Assembly (NCBI RefSeq): GCF_001767295.1
Contig: NZ_CP014944.1
Span: forward strand, 1,116,001 to 1,180,000
Length of the DNA stretch: 64,000 nucleotides
Source of the DNA: Colwellia sp. PAMC 20917
GTDB taxonomy: Bacteria; Pseudomonadota; Gammaproteobacteria; Enterobacterales; Alteromonadaceae
Direction of reading: 5' to 3'
In this document: one piece after another, positions 10,069-20,730 of the stretch
How positions within the stretch are numbered: position 1 is the first letter of the stretch
How the letters are laid out: every line of letters starts with the position of its first letter
Program-made: the position numbers and the translations under genes
Notes under the pieces: generated by a model
Told to the model about the DNA's origin: nothing
The model's input: only the letters and a program-made list of their open reading frames with translations
The model's database searches: none

Positions 10069-10860
10069 CTAACGTGAAATTTTTAGATCAAGAAGACCTT
10101 GCTTGGTTAACCACTCAAGTACAGTCGGAGTTAAAAGTTTTAGTGTTGGCGTAGACCAAGGAGCATCAAGTTGCTTTAAAAACTCAGCCACACCTTCTGG
10201 AAGTTTAGATTTATCCATTTGGCCACGTAAACTAACCAATTTTTCTTTTAATGTATTGAGAGACCAAACCAAATCAACATTTATATTCATTGAAGATTTT
10301 TCCGTTTCAAAAATATTTTTATACTTATTATAATTATCATAAACTTCTTTTTTACCAAGATTGATTTGTTGTTTTAAAACGACCTCTTCGACAACAAAAC
10401 CATTCTCTAAATTAGCTAACCACTTGTCCCAATACTTATCATTTAATCCGCCAATTTTTTCAGTAAGATCTTTCAAGGACACAATTGAATTATGTAACGA
10501 GTCATCCTGCTGTGCTTTATGCTCTAACTCTTTCCATTTTTCAATAAAAAGAGAGGTGTCTTTTTTGGCATTAACTAACAAAGCCTTAACATCATCACCT
10601 AAAACTAATTCTGATGACTCATTAATTAGAAAACCTTCATTAACTTCATTGTCAATACGTGGAATTAACTGCTCATCCAGATCACTAACTACAGGCATAA
10701 CAGTAAATTTCGTTTTATTACTAGTAAGCTCCCTTAAAGACTTATTTAAGCGATTTAATATGTTTGTATTTGCTTTTATGATCGTTTCATTTTCCTGAGA
10801 ATTAGACGATAGCTTTATTTGGACTTGCAGTGCATCAACCTGGGATTTTAATGTACTCAT
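10069..10860 (-). CDS. dpdI: DpdI-like protein
   Basis: A 263-residue hydrophilic protein rich in Lys, Glu, Leu and Asn, with long helical, partly coiled-coil segments (about residues 1-60 and 110-220). No catalytic motif is visible. The start overlaps the dpdH stop by 4 bases (ATGA), and 33 bases separate it from dpdJ. The name follows gene order in Dpd islands, where DpdI is a small accessory protein beside the DpdH ATPase and the DpdJ helicase. A structural or bridging role is inference. Confidence 0.65.
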   Translation of the reverse strand: MSTLKSQVDALQVQIKLSSNSQENETIIKANTNILNRLNKSLRELTSNKTKFTVMPVVSDLDEQLIPRIDNEVNEGFLINESSELVLGDDVKALLVNAKKDTSLFIEKWKELEHKAQQDDSLHNSIVSLKDLTEKIGGLNDKYWDKWLANLENGFVVEEVVLKQQINLGKKEVYDNYNKYKNIFETEKSSMNINVDLVWSLNTLKEKLVSLRGQMDKSKLPEGVAEFLKQLDAPWSTPTLKLLTPTVLEWLTKQGLLDLKISR

Positions 10861-13800
10861 TTTACGTCCTCCAACACAAACTCTCCGAATTCATTCAGAA
10901 TAACTTCAATAGAGTTAATAGAATCATCTATCTCTTTATTCATTCTATCTACTTGCTGGGTGCCAGATGTATCGTTAATTTTCATTATTCTAGGAAGTAC
11001 GTGAATATTAAATTGCTGCCAATTTATTAAGACTTTATAAACATTTTTAATTATTTCACCATCCAACGATGAAAGTATTTCTAATTGCTTATTTTCATCT
11101 TGATCTGATAATAACTTGATACCTTTCATAATTTCAGACCATTGACAGCCTTCCATTAAGCTATTGATATCTTTGGTTAAAGTAGCTCTCGAATGAAGGC
11201 TACTAGGATAAAACCCCATACCTGAAATAGCTTTATAAATTAACTTTATTTCTTCAAGTAAAGTTATAAACTCATCTTTATTTGTACAATCCTTTAAACT
11301 GCGCTCTATTAAATCAAGCTTAGGTTCTAACTCTTTAACCGAATCATCTTTTAGTTTTTTTAAGTTTCGAGAAAGAGTTTCTTGATTTATTCTATTCGCT
11401 GCTTTCATTGCAGCGTTAAAAATATCCTTATCAATTGCTACATTGTTAATTTGAATTAAACTTAACCAAGCTTTCCTGGTCGTATCCCACTCATATAAAA
11501 GCTCATCTCTAAACTCCTGATATTTTTCATTTATAGCAGGTTTTAAATTGTCTTTTATATGAAAATATTTTTGGCTTAAAGTGTTAAGTACAGTACCTTC
11601 AGGTTTTATTCCTAAACCTTTCATTAGCAATACATGTTTCGCTAACGAATCAACCAAATATTCTCCTCTAATTTTTTTAAGCATAAAGTCAATCGCTTTA
11701 GGCACCCAAATTTCGGCAAATTTAGAGTAGTAAATAAAGTCGTCATAACCTCCAGGGTAATTCCAATCATTAGTTTCTTCTTTTTTGTTAAAACTATTGT
11801 ACCTAAGAATTGCTAATGCAGAGCGTTGAAAAAATAATGACTTTTTGTCATCTTTTAAATCATCTTCGGAGCAAAAGTCATATATACAGTTTGGGGAATT
11901 ATTTTCAGCAAAAGGTAATTTGATTAAAAACCTTGGCCCTTGTTTGAATATTTTTTCATACACGTTAACCTTTTTACTACCACTAAGGTATATATCGAGG
12001 TTTTCAAAGCCATTCCACCCTGATGGCTGAAAGTTTTTAATCATCTCGAAAAGTTGCATTCTTATATCATTAGCAGGGCTAGAGGGAAGAGGTTGATCTC
12101 GATTAAACCAGCCTTGGATTTCTTTCAGAATAAGATTATTTTTAGCTTGAGTAGGCGAAGGAGTTTCAACTTTTTCTAGATCAGGTCCAGTAGGTGCAGC
12201 ATTCGATCGCACTTCTATATCGCCAGACAGTTTATGTGCAAAATCCTCTATTGAAAAGGCCAGAGCGATATTACTATTTAAAGATTTTTGAATTGAACTA
12301 AGGTTATCTCCCTCTCCCCAAATAGTAGATAAAACTTGAGATCTTTTAGGTGAAATTAGCCCTAAATTTTGTATTTCAGTATTTAGTGTTGGAAAGGTTT
12401 TTTTAATAAACAAGTTCTGTGGAAAGTTTTGATCTAGGTAATCTTCTCTATGATCTCTCAGTAAGTTTAAAAGAATACTATTTATTACGTCTCTTGGGTT
12501 AAAAACAATATTGTTGTCTTGATCTATACAGTACCATTCAGACAACCTATTAATCGCTTGATTATTATAGGGAAATAATGGTATTCCGACTGATGATGTA
12601 CCAAAAGAATTTAACTGTTCAGATTCCTTTTCCGATAATTCACATTCCCATATCGGTAATACATCATTTTGATCTTCTAAGTTGACTTTTTTTTCAAGTA
12701 AACTTTTACCAAACCTAGCAGCATTTATATAACGGCTACAAAAATCAATAATTCGTTTAGGAATGTTTTCTTGGTTATCACTATCTTGTTCTATATGCCA
12801 TTCAAATTGAGCTCGTGACCTAATGGTAACCTGCCTACGCATGTACCCATGATATCCAGTTGTCACGGCAAGGACTGACCTCAATACACAAAGGTCTTCT
12901 TGACGCTCTTCTAATAAACAATCTATCAATACATCTTCTATTGCTGATATGGCAGCTAAATCTTCCACTAAAATAACTAATGTTCTATCAAGAGTTTTTA
13001 AATGCCTTCTAATTTCTTTGAATAGATCTTGAAAATTTCCATTATTAAACTGAAATAACTGCTGAAAAGCAGTTTGAGTCGCTTTGCCTATTGCTTCATT
13101 TAGCATGGCTACGGCTTTTATTCTTTGATCTTTATCGGTATCTAATCTAAGATCACTGATAACTTTTCTTGCTGGTAACGCCAAGTTGTCAATTTCTATT
13201 GACTCTAGCATCACCTCAAAATCTTTTAACGTAAGTTCATACTCCGTTTCATTTATTTCTTGGTCTGAAGCACCTTTAATCCACCTTGTAGCTATACTAA
13301 ATATGCAACTCTCACCACTCAACAATTGAGATTTAAAAAGAATATCTGTAATTAAAGTTGGTAATAAATTTGACATACTCATACGCTGTCTTAACTCGGC
13401 ATAATTGTCAGGCCGTTGATTAAAGCTCTTAAGATACTTAGCGGTTTCAATTCCAATGTCTTTGACTCGATGTGAAATAAAAGTAACAAATAGATCAGCT
13501 ACTTGCTCTTCGTTTAAAGCGCTACCAACTTGATCAATCCTCTTTCTTGCTTGGTCAAATACCTCACCTTCTAGTCCTTCCAATAGTAAATTTAACGTTT
13601 GTCTTAAGCTTGCGTTTTTGGGTAAACGAACTATTTGCCACTTCTCATCAGAAACAACTTTTTGAACTTTTAATTTTGCATGTAACCATCTAATTAGATG
13701 AGACTTCCCCATACCTGCTGATGCAACTATTGGAATAGGTCTTTCTATTTTTAAAAAGTGTTTTAGTAGATCGTTTTCTGTTGCATTATCTTTGGTTCCC

Positions 13801-13931
13801 TTTTCATCATATTTTTTCAAGTGCATAGGCTCATGCACTGATAGTAATGTATGATCGGACAATTCTTCAGCTTCAGTTTTAATACAATCGAAGATATTTG
13901 TTTTAGTGGGCCAATAACTTTGTAAATTCAT
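10857..13931 (-). CDS. dpdH: DpdH-like ATPase
   Basis: A 1024-residue protein with a P-loop near the N terminus (ASAGMGKSH, residues 70-78) and a Walker B-like LVILVEDLAAI about residue 330. The rest is long, helical and without a recognised domain, consistent with a STAND- or AAA-like ATPase. It starts on the TAATG shared with the dpdG stop and overlaps dpdI by 4 bases. In Dpd islands DpdH is the ATPase component whose exact job is unknown. A role in sensing or remodelling DNA is inference. Confidence 0.75.
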   Translation of the reverse strand: MNLQSYWPTKTNIFDCIKTEAEELSDHTLLSVHEPMHLKKYDEKGTKDNATENDLLKHFLKIERPIPIVASAGMGKSHLIRWLHAKLKVQKVVSDEKWQIVRLPKNASLRQTLNLLLEGLEGEVFDQARKRIDQVGSALNEEQVADLFVTFISHRVKDIGIETAKYLKSFNQRPDNYAELRQRMSMSNLLPTLITDILFKSQLLSGESCIFSIATRWIKGASDQEINETEYELTLKDFEVMLESIEIDNLALPARKVISDLRLDTDKDQRIKAVAMLNEAIGKATQTAFQQLFQFNNGNFQDLFKEIRRHLKTLDRTLVILVEDLAAISAIEDVLIDCLLEERQEDLCVLRSVLAVTTGYHGYMRRQVTIRSRAQFEWHIEQDSDNQENIPKRIIDFCSRYINAARFGKSLLEKKVNLEDQNDVLPIWECELSEKESEQLNSFGTSSVGIPLFPYNNQAINRLSEWYCIDQDNNIVFNPRDVINSILLNLLRDHREDYLDQNFPQNLFIKKTFPTLNTEIQNLGLISPKRSQVLSTIWGEGDNLSSIQKSLNSNIALAFSIEDFAHKLSGDIEVRSNAAPTGPDLEKVETPSPTQAKNNLILKEIQGWFNRDQPLPSSPANDIRMQLFEMIKNFQPSGWNGFENLDIYLSGSKKVNVYEKIFKQGPRFLIKLPFAENNSPNCIYDFCSEDDLKDDKKSLFFQRSALAILRYNSFNKKEETNDWNYPGGYDDFIYYSKFAEIWVPKAIDFMLKKIRGEYLVDSLAKHVLLMKGLGIKPEGTVLNTLSQKYFHIKDNLKPAINEKYQEFRDELLYEWDTTRKAWLSLIQINNVAIDKDIFNAAMKAANRINQETLSRNLKKLKDDSVKELEPKLDLIERSLKDCTNKDEFITLLEEIKLIYKAISGMGFYPSSLHSRATLTKDINSLMEGCQWSEIMKGIKLLSDQDENKQLEILSSLDGEIIKNVYKVLINWQQFNIHVLPRIMKINDTSGTQQVDRMNKEIDDSINSIEVILNEFGEFVLEDVK

Positions 13932-14881
13932 TACTTATCTCCAACAATTCGAATATGACTTACTGTTCGGGTTTCGCCATTAGGCAAGGGAAGTGAAACA
14001 GCATTGACTGAATCCGAAAGTCGGTCTAAATATAAATAACCTTCTAAATTTAAACGATATAGAGCATGACTTAAACTTTTAGATAGTGTGTGAGAAGAAC
14101 TTGGCTTCCAGTCACTTTTTTTAGTCTGCATCATAGCCTCTATTTCCACTCTGTATTCCCCTCCATCAAAAATAGGAATATAACTATTTAATTTCTCAAT
14201 AAATGTCTGAATATTGATCCTATCTTCGTTTAAATCTGTAAAAATGTCAGTCAGAAAAACCTTTATGAGCCGTGTTGGGTCTACAATATATTTATTTTTA
14301 CTTACTTTCTCCATATAACCTAAAAGTAGACCGTACTCTGCAAAAGCAAGTTGGTCGGAGTCATTGATGGTTAAGCGTGTATCATTTGTTGATCTACCGG
14401 GGATATATTTAGCACTTATTACAGGAATCTCCGTAGAGAGAAAAAATTCTTTCCCTGCAAAAGTACATTTGTCTAATGCCAGAAATAAACAAATACCTCT
14501 AATAAGAGGTTCTATTGATGAACCTATTTGCATATCATATTTTTGATTGAAAATAGTTCTTATGATTCGAGAAGCTATATTAGAATTATTGGATAACACA
14601 GAAAAAGCTTTAATTCCTTCAGGAGAACTATCCCAAAGACCTTGTTTTGTCCAAAACTCTATGGTTTCTGGTAGCTTTTTTTTAGGGTTAGCTTGTATTT
14701 TGAAGCTACCTTCGGAATCCTTTACTTCATCTTTGAATAAATTTTCGGGAGAGCTTTGGTTAATTATCGACTCAATTGAGATGAACTCTGATGATTTAGT
14801 GATGTTGCGGTTCAAAAGACGATCGACAAAGATCAAAGATGAAATGTGACTACCTGGATTCGCATTATTTATTACAGACAC
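13931..14881 (-). CDS. dpdG: DpdG-like protein
   Basis: A 316-residue soluble protein without a motif I recognise. Its length and position directly between the RecQ-like and ATPase genes match DpdG of Dpd islands. It overlaps dpdF by 10 bases at its start and shares TAATG with dpdH at its end, so translation is coupled. The segment near residues 260-310 looks like a winged-helix fold, but this is a guess from pattern. Confidence 0.65.
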   Translation of the reverse strand: MSVINNANPGSHISSLIFVDRLLNRNITKSSEFISIESIINQSSPENLFKDEVKDSEGSFKIQANPKKKLPETIEFWTKQGLWDSSPEGIKAFSVLSNNSNIASRIIRTIFNQKYDMQIGSSIEPLIRGICLFLALDKCTFAGKEFFLSTEIPVISAKYIPGRSTNDTRLTINDSDQLAFAEYGLLLGYMEKVSKNKYIVDPTRLIKVFLTDIFTDLNEDRINIQTFIEKLNSYIPIFDGGEYRVEIEAMMQTKKSDWKPSSSHTLSKSLSHALYRLNLEGYLYLDRLSDSVNAVSLPLPNGETRTVSHIRIVGDK

Positions 14882-17403
14882 GTATTTTTCTCAACTATTT
14901 TAATGAAGTTTGTTAATGGAATAGATTTATTATTATCTTGCCACCACAATCGATATTTATTTGATTTTGTTTTTTGGTTATATTCAGCTACAAAGAATGT
15001 TGCCTGCTCTTCAAAGGAAGGAATTAAGACCTCTGAATCAACAGATGAATTTATATGTAAAGATGGCCAAAGGTTACTGTTATCATGATAACTCTGAGAA
15101 ATCCAAAATGGTTTAAAAGACTTGAGTCCGTTCTTTTTCCCCGCGAGTCTTTTTAAGAATTCGAGGTCACCCTTGACAGCAAAAATGTATTTTCTATCAA
15201 GCATTAGTTTAATGAATAAAGACCATTTCCATTCTGATGTAAAATCCTGAGATTTGTCATAATAAACACTGCAAACATTATCAAAAGAGATGTAATCGTT
15301 TAAAGTGTTCGGCAGTAAGTGTGGCGAACTATAATTATCAACCGATACATCATCACCTACTGTCGGCAAAAAACCTTCACATGCGACACAACCTCCACAT
15401 GCTCTTTGAGGACTATTACCATTTACTGTGTAATACTTTACTAACTCTTTACAAATGGGTTGTTTTTGAGACGTTATATTCTCAGATAAAGTTAAAAAAC
15501 CATTATCTTGAGTCTTTTTTTCTTTTTTACGATGTTTTTGAATATTAGTTTCCCAATATGAATTAGAAAGATATTGCTCATTAAGAATTTGAACTAAAAC
15601 TTTGCTGTTATAACTTTTCCAATACTCTTTTCGTTGGGTATTATTCTCAAAATCATTTAATTCACTGTCATCTTCAATTTCTGGTACATCATAAAAAATT
15701 CGGATTAAACCTGCACGTTGCATAAACAGAAGTGTTAGCCAATTCCAATCTTCATTTCTATCGCTACGATTACTGAGTCCCTCGTGATAAAATGAAGTAT
15801 CTAACTGGTATAAGTCTCCTTTCAAAAACACATGAGAAGAGACTTCAACTTTACTATCCCACATACCTTTCCACTTTTTGAAGCCTAACTCTGTAGATAT
15901 AATACTTTCACTGTTAATTTTTTTTGCTTTAGCTATTTGCTTGTCATAATAAATGACTTCAGATGTCGCTGCTTTCCCGTCTCTACCTGCTCGGCCAATC
16001 TCTTGATAATAGCGATCGATATTATCAGGAATACAAGCATGGATAACACTTTTAACATCCACCTTATCCATACCGACACCAAAGGCCGATGTAGCAATAA
16101 TTATATCTAAGTCATCTTTTTGCCACTGCTCAATTATCTTCTCTCTTGAGCGTATATCAGTTTTACCGTTAAACAGGGCAATTCGATTCAGTCCTATCGC
16201 TTTCAAATGGTAACTTAAGTCAACAGAATCCTGAACAAGTGTTGTATATAAAATTAGTGGTTTCGGTAAAGTAATTACTCGTTCTACAACTGATTGAAGG
16301 TGGGTGTTCTCACCTTCATTCTTATAAGTTGAACTAACTTCTGGACGTAAAAAATTACCATTAACAATAATTGGTTTGTTATCGGATTCACAGTACAAAA
16401 TTGTTAATGAATCGATATTACTTTGAGTAAACGTTGCAGACATAAGAATTGTTTTGAAAGGAGAATTACTTACTTGCCTTAAAGACGCAACCAAGGCTCC
16501 AAACCGTTGAAATTCAGAGCGAAAATTACTCCCCCAAGTGTCAATCAAATGAGCTTCATCAATGATGATATTAGCTATAGAGTTTTGCTTAGCTAATCTA
16601 AATAATAAAGGTAATAAGCTCCCCGTAACAGATTCCGGAGAGGTAAAAATTACTTTTTGCTTATCATTGTGAATGTTATCCCTAATTTCAGATTTTTCAC
16701 CTTCCGACAATTGTCCATGCCAAGCATAATTTTGAACAGAATCATTGTCTGCACTTTCAAATAATTCTTTTGCTCTTTTACCTTGCTCTATAGCTAAACC
16801 AACAGTAGGGACAATAACTATTGTCAGCGCTTTACTTTTACTAAATAACATACATGCATGAGCAACTAATGTTTTACCACACCCCGTAGGTAAATTAATA
16901 AAAAGGGTCGAATCTTGAGGGCATGTTAAAGCAACCCTCACAGCCATTCTCTGCCCTGCACTAGAGTAGTGGCTATAGTTTTGGTCTGATAACCTTGAAA
17001 CTAAGGCTAAATCCATTTCTACCTTTTTCACTTTACGTTTTTGTTTCTGTTCGTACACATCCATTAATTTTTGAGTAATTACTGGGGATGATAGGGTAAG
17101 AAAGTTTGAACCAACTTGATAATTCAGCATAGCTTTATCACAGAGTACTCCTTCTTCACTAGATAAACCTCTAGGTATTGGAAAGTTATTGTGCTGGTTA
17201 TCCAATTCTTTTTGAGATGAGTACAAGTAATCTTTAATTGATAAAAACAAGTCTAATAAACTGGTGTTATCTCCATCAACTACTTTTTTTAACCTCTGTG
17301 CAAAATGGTTTTTTGGATAATTGATAATAATATTATAAACCGTCTGGTCTAAATCCCTTAACTCAGCCTTTGAAAACAATGAGGAAATAATTAAATTATG
17401 CAT
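14872..17403 (-). CDS. dpdF: DpdF, RecQ-like ATP-dependent helicase
   Basis: An 843-residue RecQ-type superfamily 2 helicase. Walker A is TGCGKT at 173-178, the DEAH box is at 282-285, and there is an SAT motif (ILMSATFTQ). The RecQ-like motif V/VI block reads SAFGVGMDKVDV ... YYQEIGRAGRDG. A later cluster ACGGCVAC suggests a zinc-binding subdomain. The N-terminal 130 residues are island-specific. It shares the TAATG with the dpdE stop. In the Dpd system it is thought to unwind or translocate on DNA during restriction of unmodified DNA. Confidence 0.88.
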   Translation of the reverse strand: MHNLIISSLFSKAELRDLDQTVYNIIINYPKNHFAQRLKKVVDGDNTSLLDLFLSIKDYLYSSQKELDNQHNNFPIPRGLSSEEGVLCDKAMLNYQVGSNFLTLSSPVITQKLMDVYEQKQKRKVKKVEMDLALVSRLSDQNYSHYSSAGQRMAVRVALTCPQDSTLFINLPTGCGKTLVAHACMLFSKSKALTIVIVPTVGLAIEQGKRAKELFESADNDSVQNYAWHGQLSEGEKSEIRDNIHNDKQKVIFTSPESVTGSLLPLLFRLAKQNSIANIIIDEAHLIDTWGSNFRSEFQRFGALVASLRQVSNSPFKTILMSATFTQSNIDSLTILYCESDNKPIIVNGNFLRPEVSSTYKNEGENTHLQSVVERVITLPKPLILYTTLVQDSVDLSYHLKAIGLNRIALFNGKTDIRSREKIIEQWQKDDLDIIIATSAFGVGMDKVDVKSVIHACIPDNIDRYYQEIGRAGRDGKAATSEVIYYDKQIAKAKKINSESIISTELGFKKWKGMWDSKVEVSSHVFLKGDLYQLDTSFYHEGLSNRSDRNEDWNWLTLLFMQRAGLIRIFYDVPEIEDDSELNDFENNTQRKEYWKSYNSKVLVQILNEQYLSNSYWETNIQKHRKKEKKTQDNGFLTLSENITSQKQPICKELVKYYTVNGNSPQRACGGCVACEGFLPTVGDDVSVDNYSSPHLLPNTLNDYISFDNVCSVYYDKSQDFTSEWKWSLFIKLMLDRKYIFAVKGDLEFLKRLAGKKNGLKSFKPFWISQSYHDNSNLWPSLHINSSVDSEVLIPSFEEQATFFVAEYNQKTKSNKYRLWWQDNNKSIPLTNFIKIVEKNTCL

Positions 17404-20400
17404 TACGACTTACCAACCAAAGTAACGGACCTCATAGTAGATAAATTGATGCCAAACTCTTCACTTGAAGATAAATCATATTGTTGATTAAGTTCTGAAC
17501 TTACTTTTTCTGTGCAATCCGATGCTACACTCAAAACTAAATCTCGCCATTCATCCTTATTTAAAAATGAATCAACGGCATCCCACATGTCCTGTTCACA
17601 ACCTACGCTGATATCATAATCTTTATATAATCCTTTAGCTTCATTTAGAGATTTAGCATACGGCATATTTAGAATATTTAGTAAAATCTTGTCTTTAATT
17701 TCATTACCTAATTCATCGATCCAGTATTCAATAATCTTGGGGGGAAATTTTCGATCATTATTTCTTTGATTTACTCTTGTTTGGAGATTACTTTCTAATG
17801 CACAAACCCAACTTAACTTGAATACAGTTTTAGGCTCATCAAATTTTACATTTATTTTTGCCGTTAGAGCCGAAGTTAATGGGTTGCTTAACTCTCTTAT
17901 GATTGCGTTAGATATCCCTAACGTAGTTTGCTGTGAAAATGAATAAACAGTATCTACAAACGGTTGTCCATACCTCAATGGATATGAACCTGTTTTCGCA
18001 CTTTGGTCTCTAGAAGCACTCATGGGCTTAGTAGAAGGGTTTTTTAAGCCGCTATCAAAATCCATGCCTAAGATGCAATGACTTATGAACTCGTCTACAT
18101 TTAATCGAGTTCGTCCTAATTTATATTGATACACAAAGTTATTATCTTCCGTTTTCCTAGAATCAAACCTAAGGCTCTTTGTAATCCACCCTTGCATATC
18201 CTTACTTAAATTATCCGCATTTTCATCAACAAGTCTTAGTCTTTCTGAGAATGTTTTTATTTCAGAAAGAGCTACCTGCATTCCATTCCATATTTCCTGG
18301 TCTGCAACTTTTTTCCTTTCTTTTATAAGTAGGCCAGAATCCCCTGAAATTTCCGAAGAAAGTTTGTCTAACTGTGCATAGCCCTTATTAATAATATTTT
18401 CATTATAAGATTCAATTTTTTCATCAAGTATCAACTGAATACTTGAGCAATTTTGATTAAAAACACCGACATCTGTTTTTAGTAAGTTAGCCCAAGAACT
18501 ATAAAAACCATCGCGATTAGGTGTAAGCACTACATTATCAACAGGAAGTACACCAGTGCTACTTGCACTATATCGATTCAAGCGACCAATTCGTTGTTCA
18601 ATTCTCATTACCGTTCTTGGTAAACTATAATGGACAGCTAAACGATATTTTCCTTGTAGGTTTAGCCCATCTTCTCCTGATTTATCGCATATAAGAACAT
18701 TATATTCAGATGATGTATTGAAAGCTGGAATTTCCCCATCTACATGCCTTTCAACGGAGGACAAGTGTTGTTCAATAAATTTATAGACATTATCAGCTAC
18801 AATTTTATCCCCACAAAAAACAACTATTTTTCCCTCTATGTTTGTTTCCAACCAAGCTGTAATCTCACCCAGTAATAATTCATCTTTATTTAATTGTTCA
18901 ACATGGCCCATTTCAATCATTGTTGTCAAAATCAGTTTTTCTTCATCTGTAATGTTATTATCCGATACCAATACTGCCTGTGCTTTTGCCATAACTGAAG
19001 ACGGAGATATGAGTAAAGCATCTAACCATTGAAAATAGTTTTCATGAGTAATTCCTACAAAATTATTATCACCATGCATTAAGCTATTACGATAATCGTC
19101 TAACTGCTCATCTAACGAAACAAGTTCACTGCCTATCTTCCATGGTGCTATCTTACAATCGCCTAACCCTGGAAATATTTGTTCAATATAGCTATTTTTA
19201 CTTCCTCGTCTGTTTCTTATGAAACGCTGGAATAATCTATACTTGTCTCCAAAGTAATCTTGTAATGCCTTTACCGCCGACTGACGCAGATTTTCATCTT
19301 TTTCTTCAGAGAAATAATCAATGTGAGGTTTGAGGTCCGCGATTAACAAATTTAATTCATTATCATTAAAAGCAAAATGTTCTATCTGCTCTACTATTCC
19401 CTCAAGTGTAAAATCATCACTATCTGGAACTAATGCACCATATAACCCTGAGTATTTTTCTCTTTCTTCTACCTTATTATTAAATGATGCGATTCCTTCA
19501 TCATTTAATTGGTAGGAATCTGGGTTCAAGCAATGCAGCATAGCCAAGAAATTTTTAGTATTTCCTGTTATAGGTGTACCTGATAGAACGATTGTGGATA
19601 TAGAGTTATGACAAGCAGATGCTATTTGTTTGAATATATCTTCTCCGTCTTTTCCCCAAGCAAAATCTCCCAGCTGATGGCCTTCATCTATAACAACCAT
19701 CGTAGGTTTTTTAGTAAAAAATCTAGTTGTCAAAATATTTTGGAAACTTCCGATAAAGATTTTTTGATCTTCTTCATCAAGATCCTCATCCATTACATCT
19801 TCTAAATGGAATTTCTGACTCATTTCAATCTGCCACTGCTGAACTAAAGAAGCTGGAGTTAAAATTAAGACACAGGCATTATCCTTATATTCTAATATAT
19901 GCTCACGAACTAAAAATCCAGCTTCGATGGTTTTCCCTAAACCGACTTCGTCGCCAAGAAGATATTTTTGCACGTCATCATTCAAAACCTGAATAACCAC
20001 AGAAAGTTGATGTATTTCTAAATTTACGGCACTACTAGGAATAGAAGATATTGATGCGCAAGAAGCTCTCTGATTGGTATAAGACTTATAAAAGGCTGAA
20101 CGGTCATTGATATACTTTGGAGAAGTAGTGGCTCTTCCGGCTAAGAAGTCAGCAGGACAATATTGCTGTTCTCCGAGAAAATTTGGAACAAATATATCAT
20201 CAATAGAGACAACATCAGAGTCATCATATTTGTATTTAATTAGGTGTTTATCATTTGGTCTTTGCCCATCATAAAAGCCTGTTCGCCAGTTCTGTGACTT
20301 CCCAACTTTACAATAAACCACCGTTTGATCAAACAATTTTGATTTACCAATAAGCTCTGAACCGGCAACTTCAATTTGATTAGAAATTGGAGATAACGGT

Positions 20401-20513
20401 GAAGTAAAGAACCCCACTGTTGCACTTTTTGTTTTGCTGGAAATAGAAACGATCTTACCTACACCTGAGAAGGCCGTTTTACTTTCGACTAAAGAACCTA
20501 TGCCTAATTTCAC
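17403..20513 (-). CDS. dpdE: DpdE, SNF2-like helicase
   Basis: First gene of the eight-gene leftward operon. A 1036-residue SNF2-family protein: GDEVGLGKT (187-195), DEGH (276-279), LSGTPITGN, and motif VI IEQRIGRLNR. The N-terminal 110 residues look like a beta-barrel domain. The start is a GTG at 20513, with AGGGAG 9-10 bases upstream. About 217 bases separate it from queE, so it could have its own promoter there. DpdE is one of the helicases kept in Dpd islands. Confidence 0.88.
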   Translation of the reverse strand: MKLGIGSLVESKTAFSGVGKIVSISSKTKSATVGFFTSPLSPISNQIEVAGSELIGKSKLFDQTVVYCKVGKSQNWRTGFYDGQRPNDKHLIKYKYDDSDVVSIDDIFVPNFLGEQQYCPADFLAGRATTSPKYINDRSAFYKSYTNQRASCASISSIPSSAVNLEIHQLSVVIQVLNDDVQKYLLGDEVGLGKTIEAGFLVREHILEYKDNACVLILTPASLVQQWQIEMSQKFHLEDVMDEDLDEEDQKIFIGSFQNILTTRFFTKKPTMVVIDEGHQLGDFAWGKDGEDIFKQIASACHNSISTIVLSGTPITGNTKNFLAMLHCLNPDSYQLNDEGIASFNNKVEEREKYSGLYGALVPDSDDFTLEGIVEQIEHFAFNDNELNLLIADLKPHIDYFSEEKDENLRQSAVKALQDYFGDKYRLFQRFIRNRRGSKNSYIEQIFPGLGDCKIAPWKIGSELVSLDEQLDDYRNSLMHGDNNFVGITHENYFQWLDALLISPSSVMAKAQAVLVSDNNITDEEKLILTTMIEMGHVEQLNKDELLLGEITAWLETNIEGKIVVFCGDKIVADNVYKFIEQHLSSVERHVDGEIPAFNTSSEYNVLICDKSGEDGLNLQGKYRLAVHYSLPRTVMRIEQRIGRLNRYSASSTGVLPVDNVVLTPNRDGFYSSWANLLKTDVGVFNQNCSSIQLILDEKIESYNENIINKGYAQLDKLSSEISGDSGLLIKERKKVADQEIWNGMQVALSEIKTFSERLRLVDENADNLSKDMQGWITKSLRFDSRKTEDNNFVYQYKLGRTRLNVDEFISHCILGMDFDSGLKNPSTKPMSASRDQSAKTGSYPLRYGQPFVDTVYSFSQQTTLGISNAIIRELSNPLTSALTAKINVKFDEPKTVFKLSWVCALESNLQTRVNQRNNDRKFPPKIIEYWIDELGNEIKDKILLNILNMPYAKSLNEAKGLYKDYDISVGCEQDMWDAVDSFLNKDEWRDLVLSVASDCTEKVSSELNQQYDLSSSEEFGINLSTMRSVTLVGKS

Positions 20514-20730
20514 TATTTACTCCCTGTGAGTATAAAAACATATCAATTATTGATAGTTTTTATAGAAAGGAAGGATTTTAATCAAAACGAGGCAATAGTA
20601 CTGTAAAAAATGTACTCGATACCATCCATGATATAAAAAATCCTTCTAGAACAAACAATTATACTTGCACAGTTAGACTATAATAAATTTACAATCAAAA
20701 CAAGTTGTTCTTTATAAATAACATTAGGAG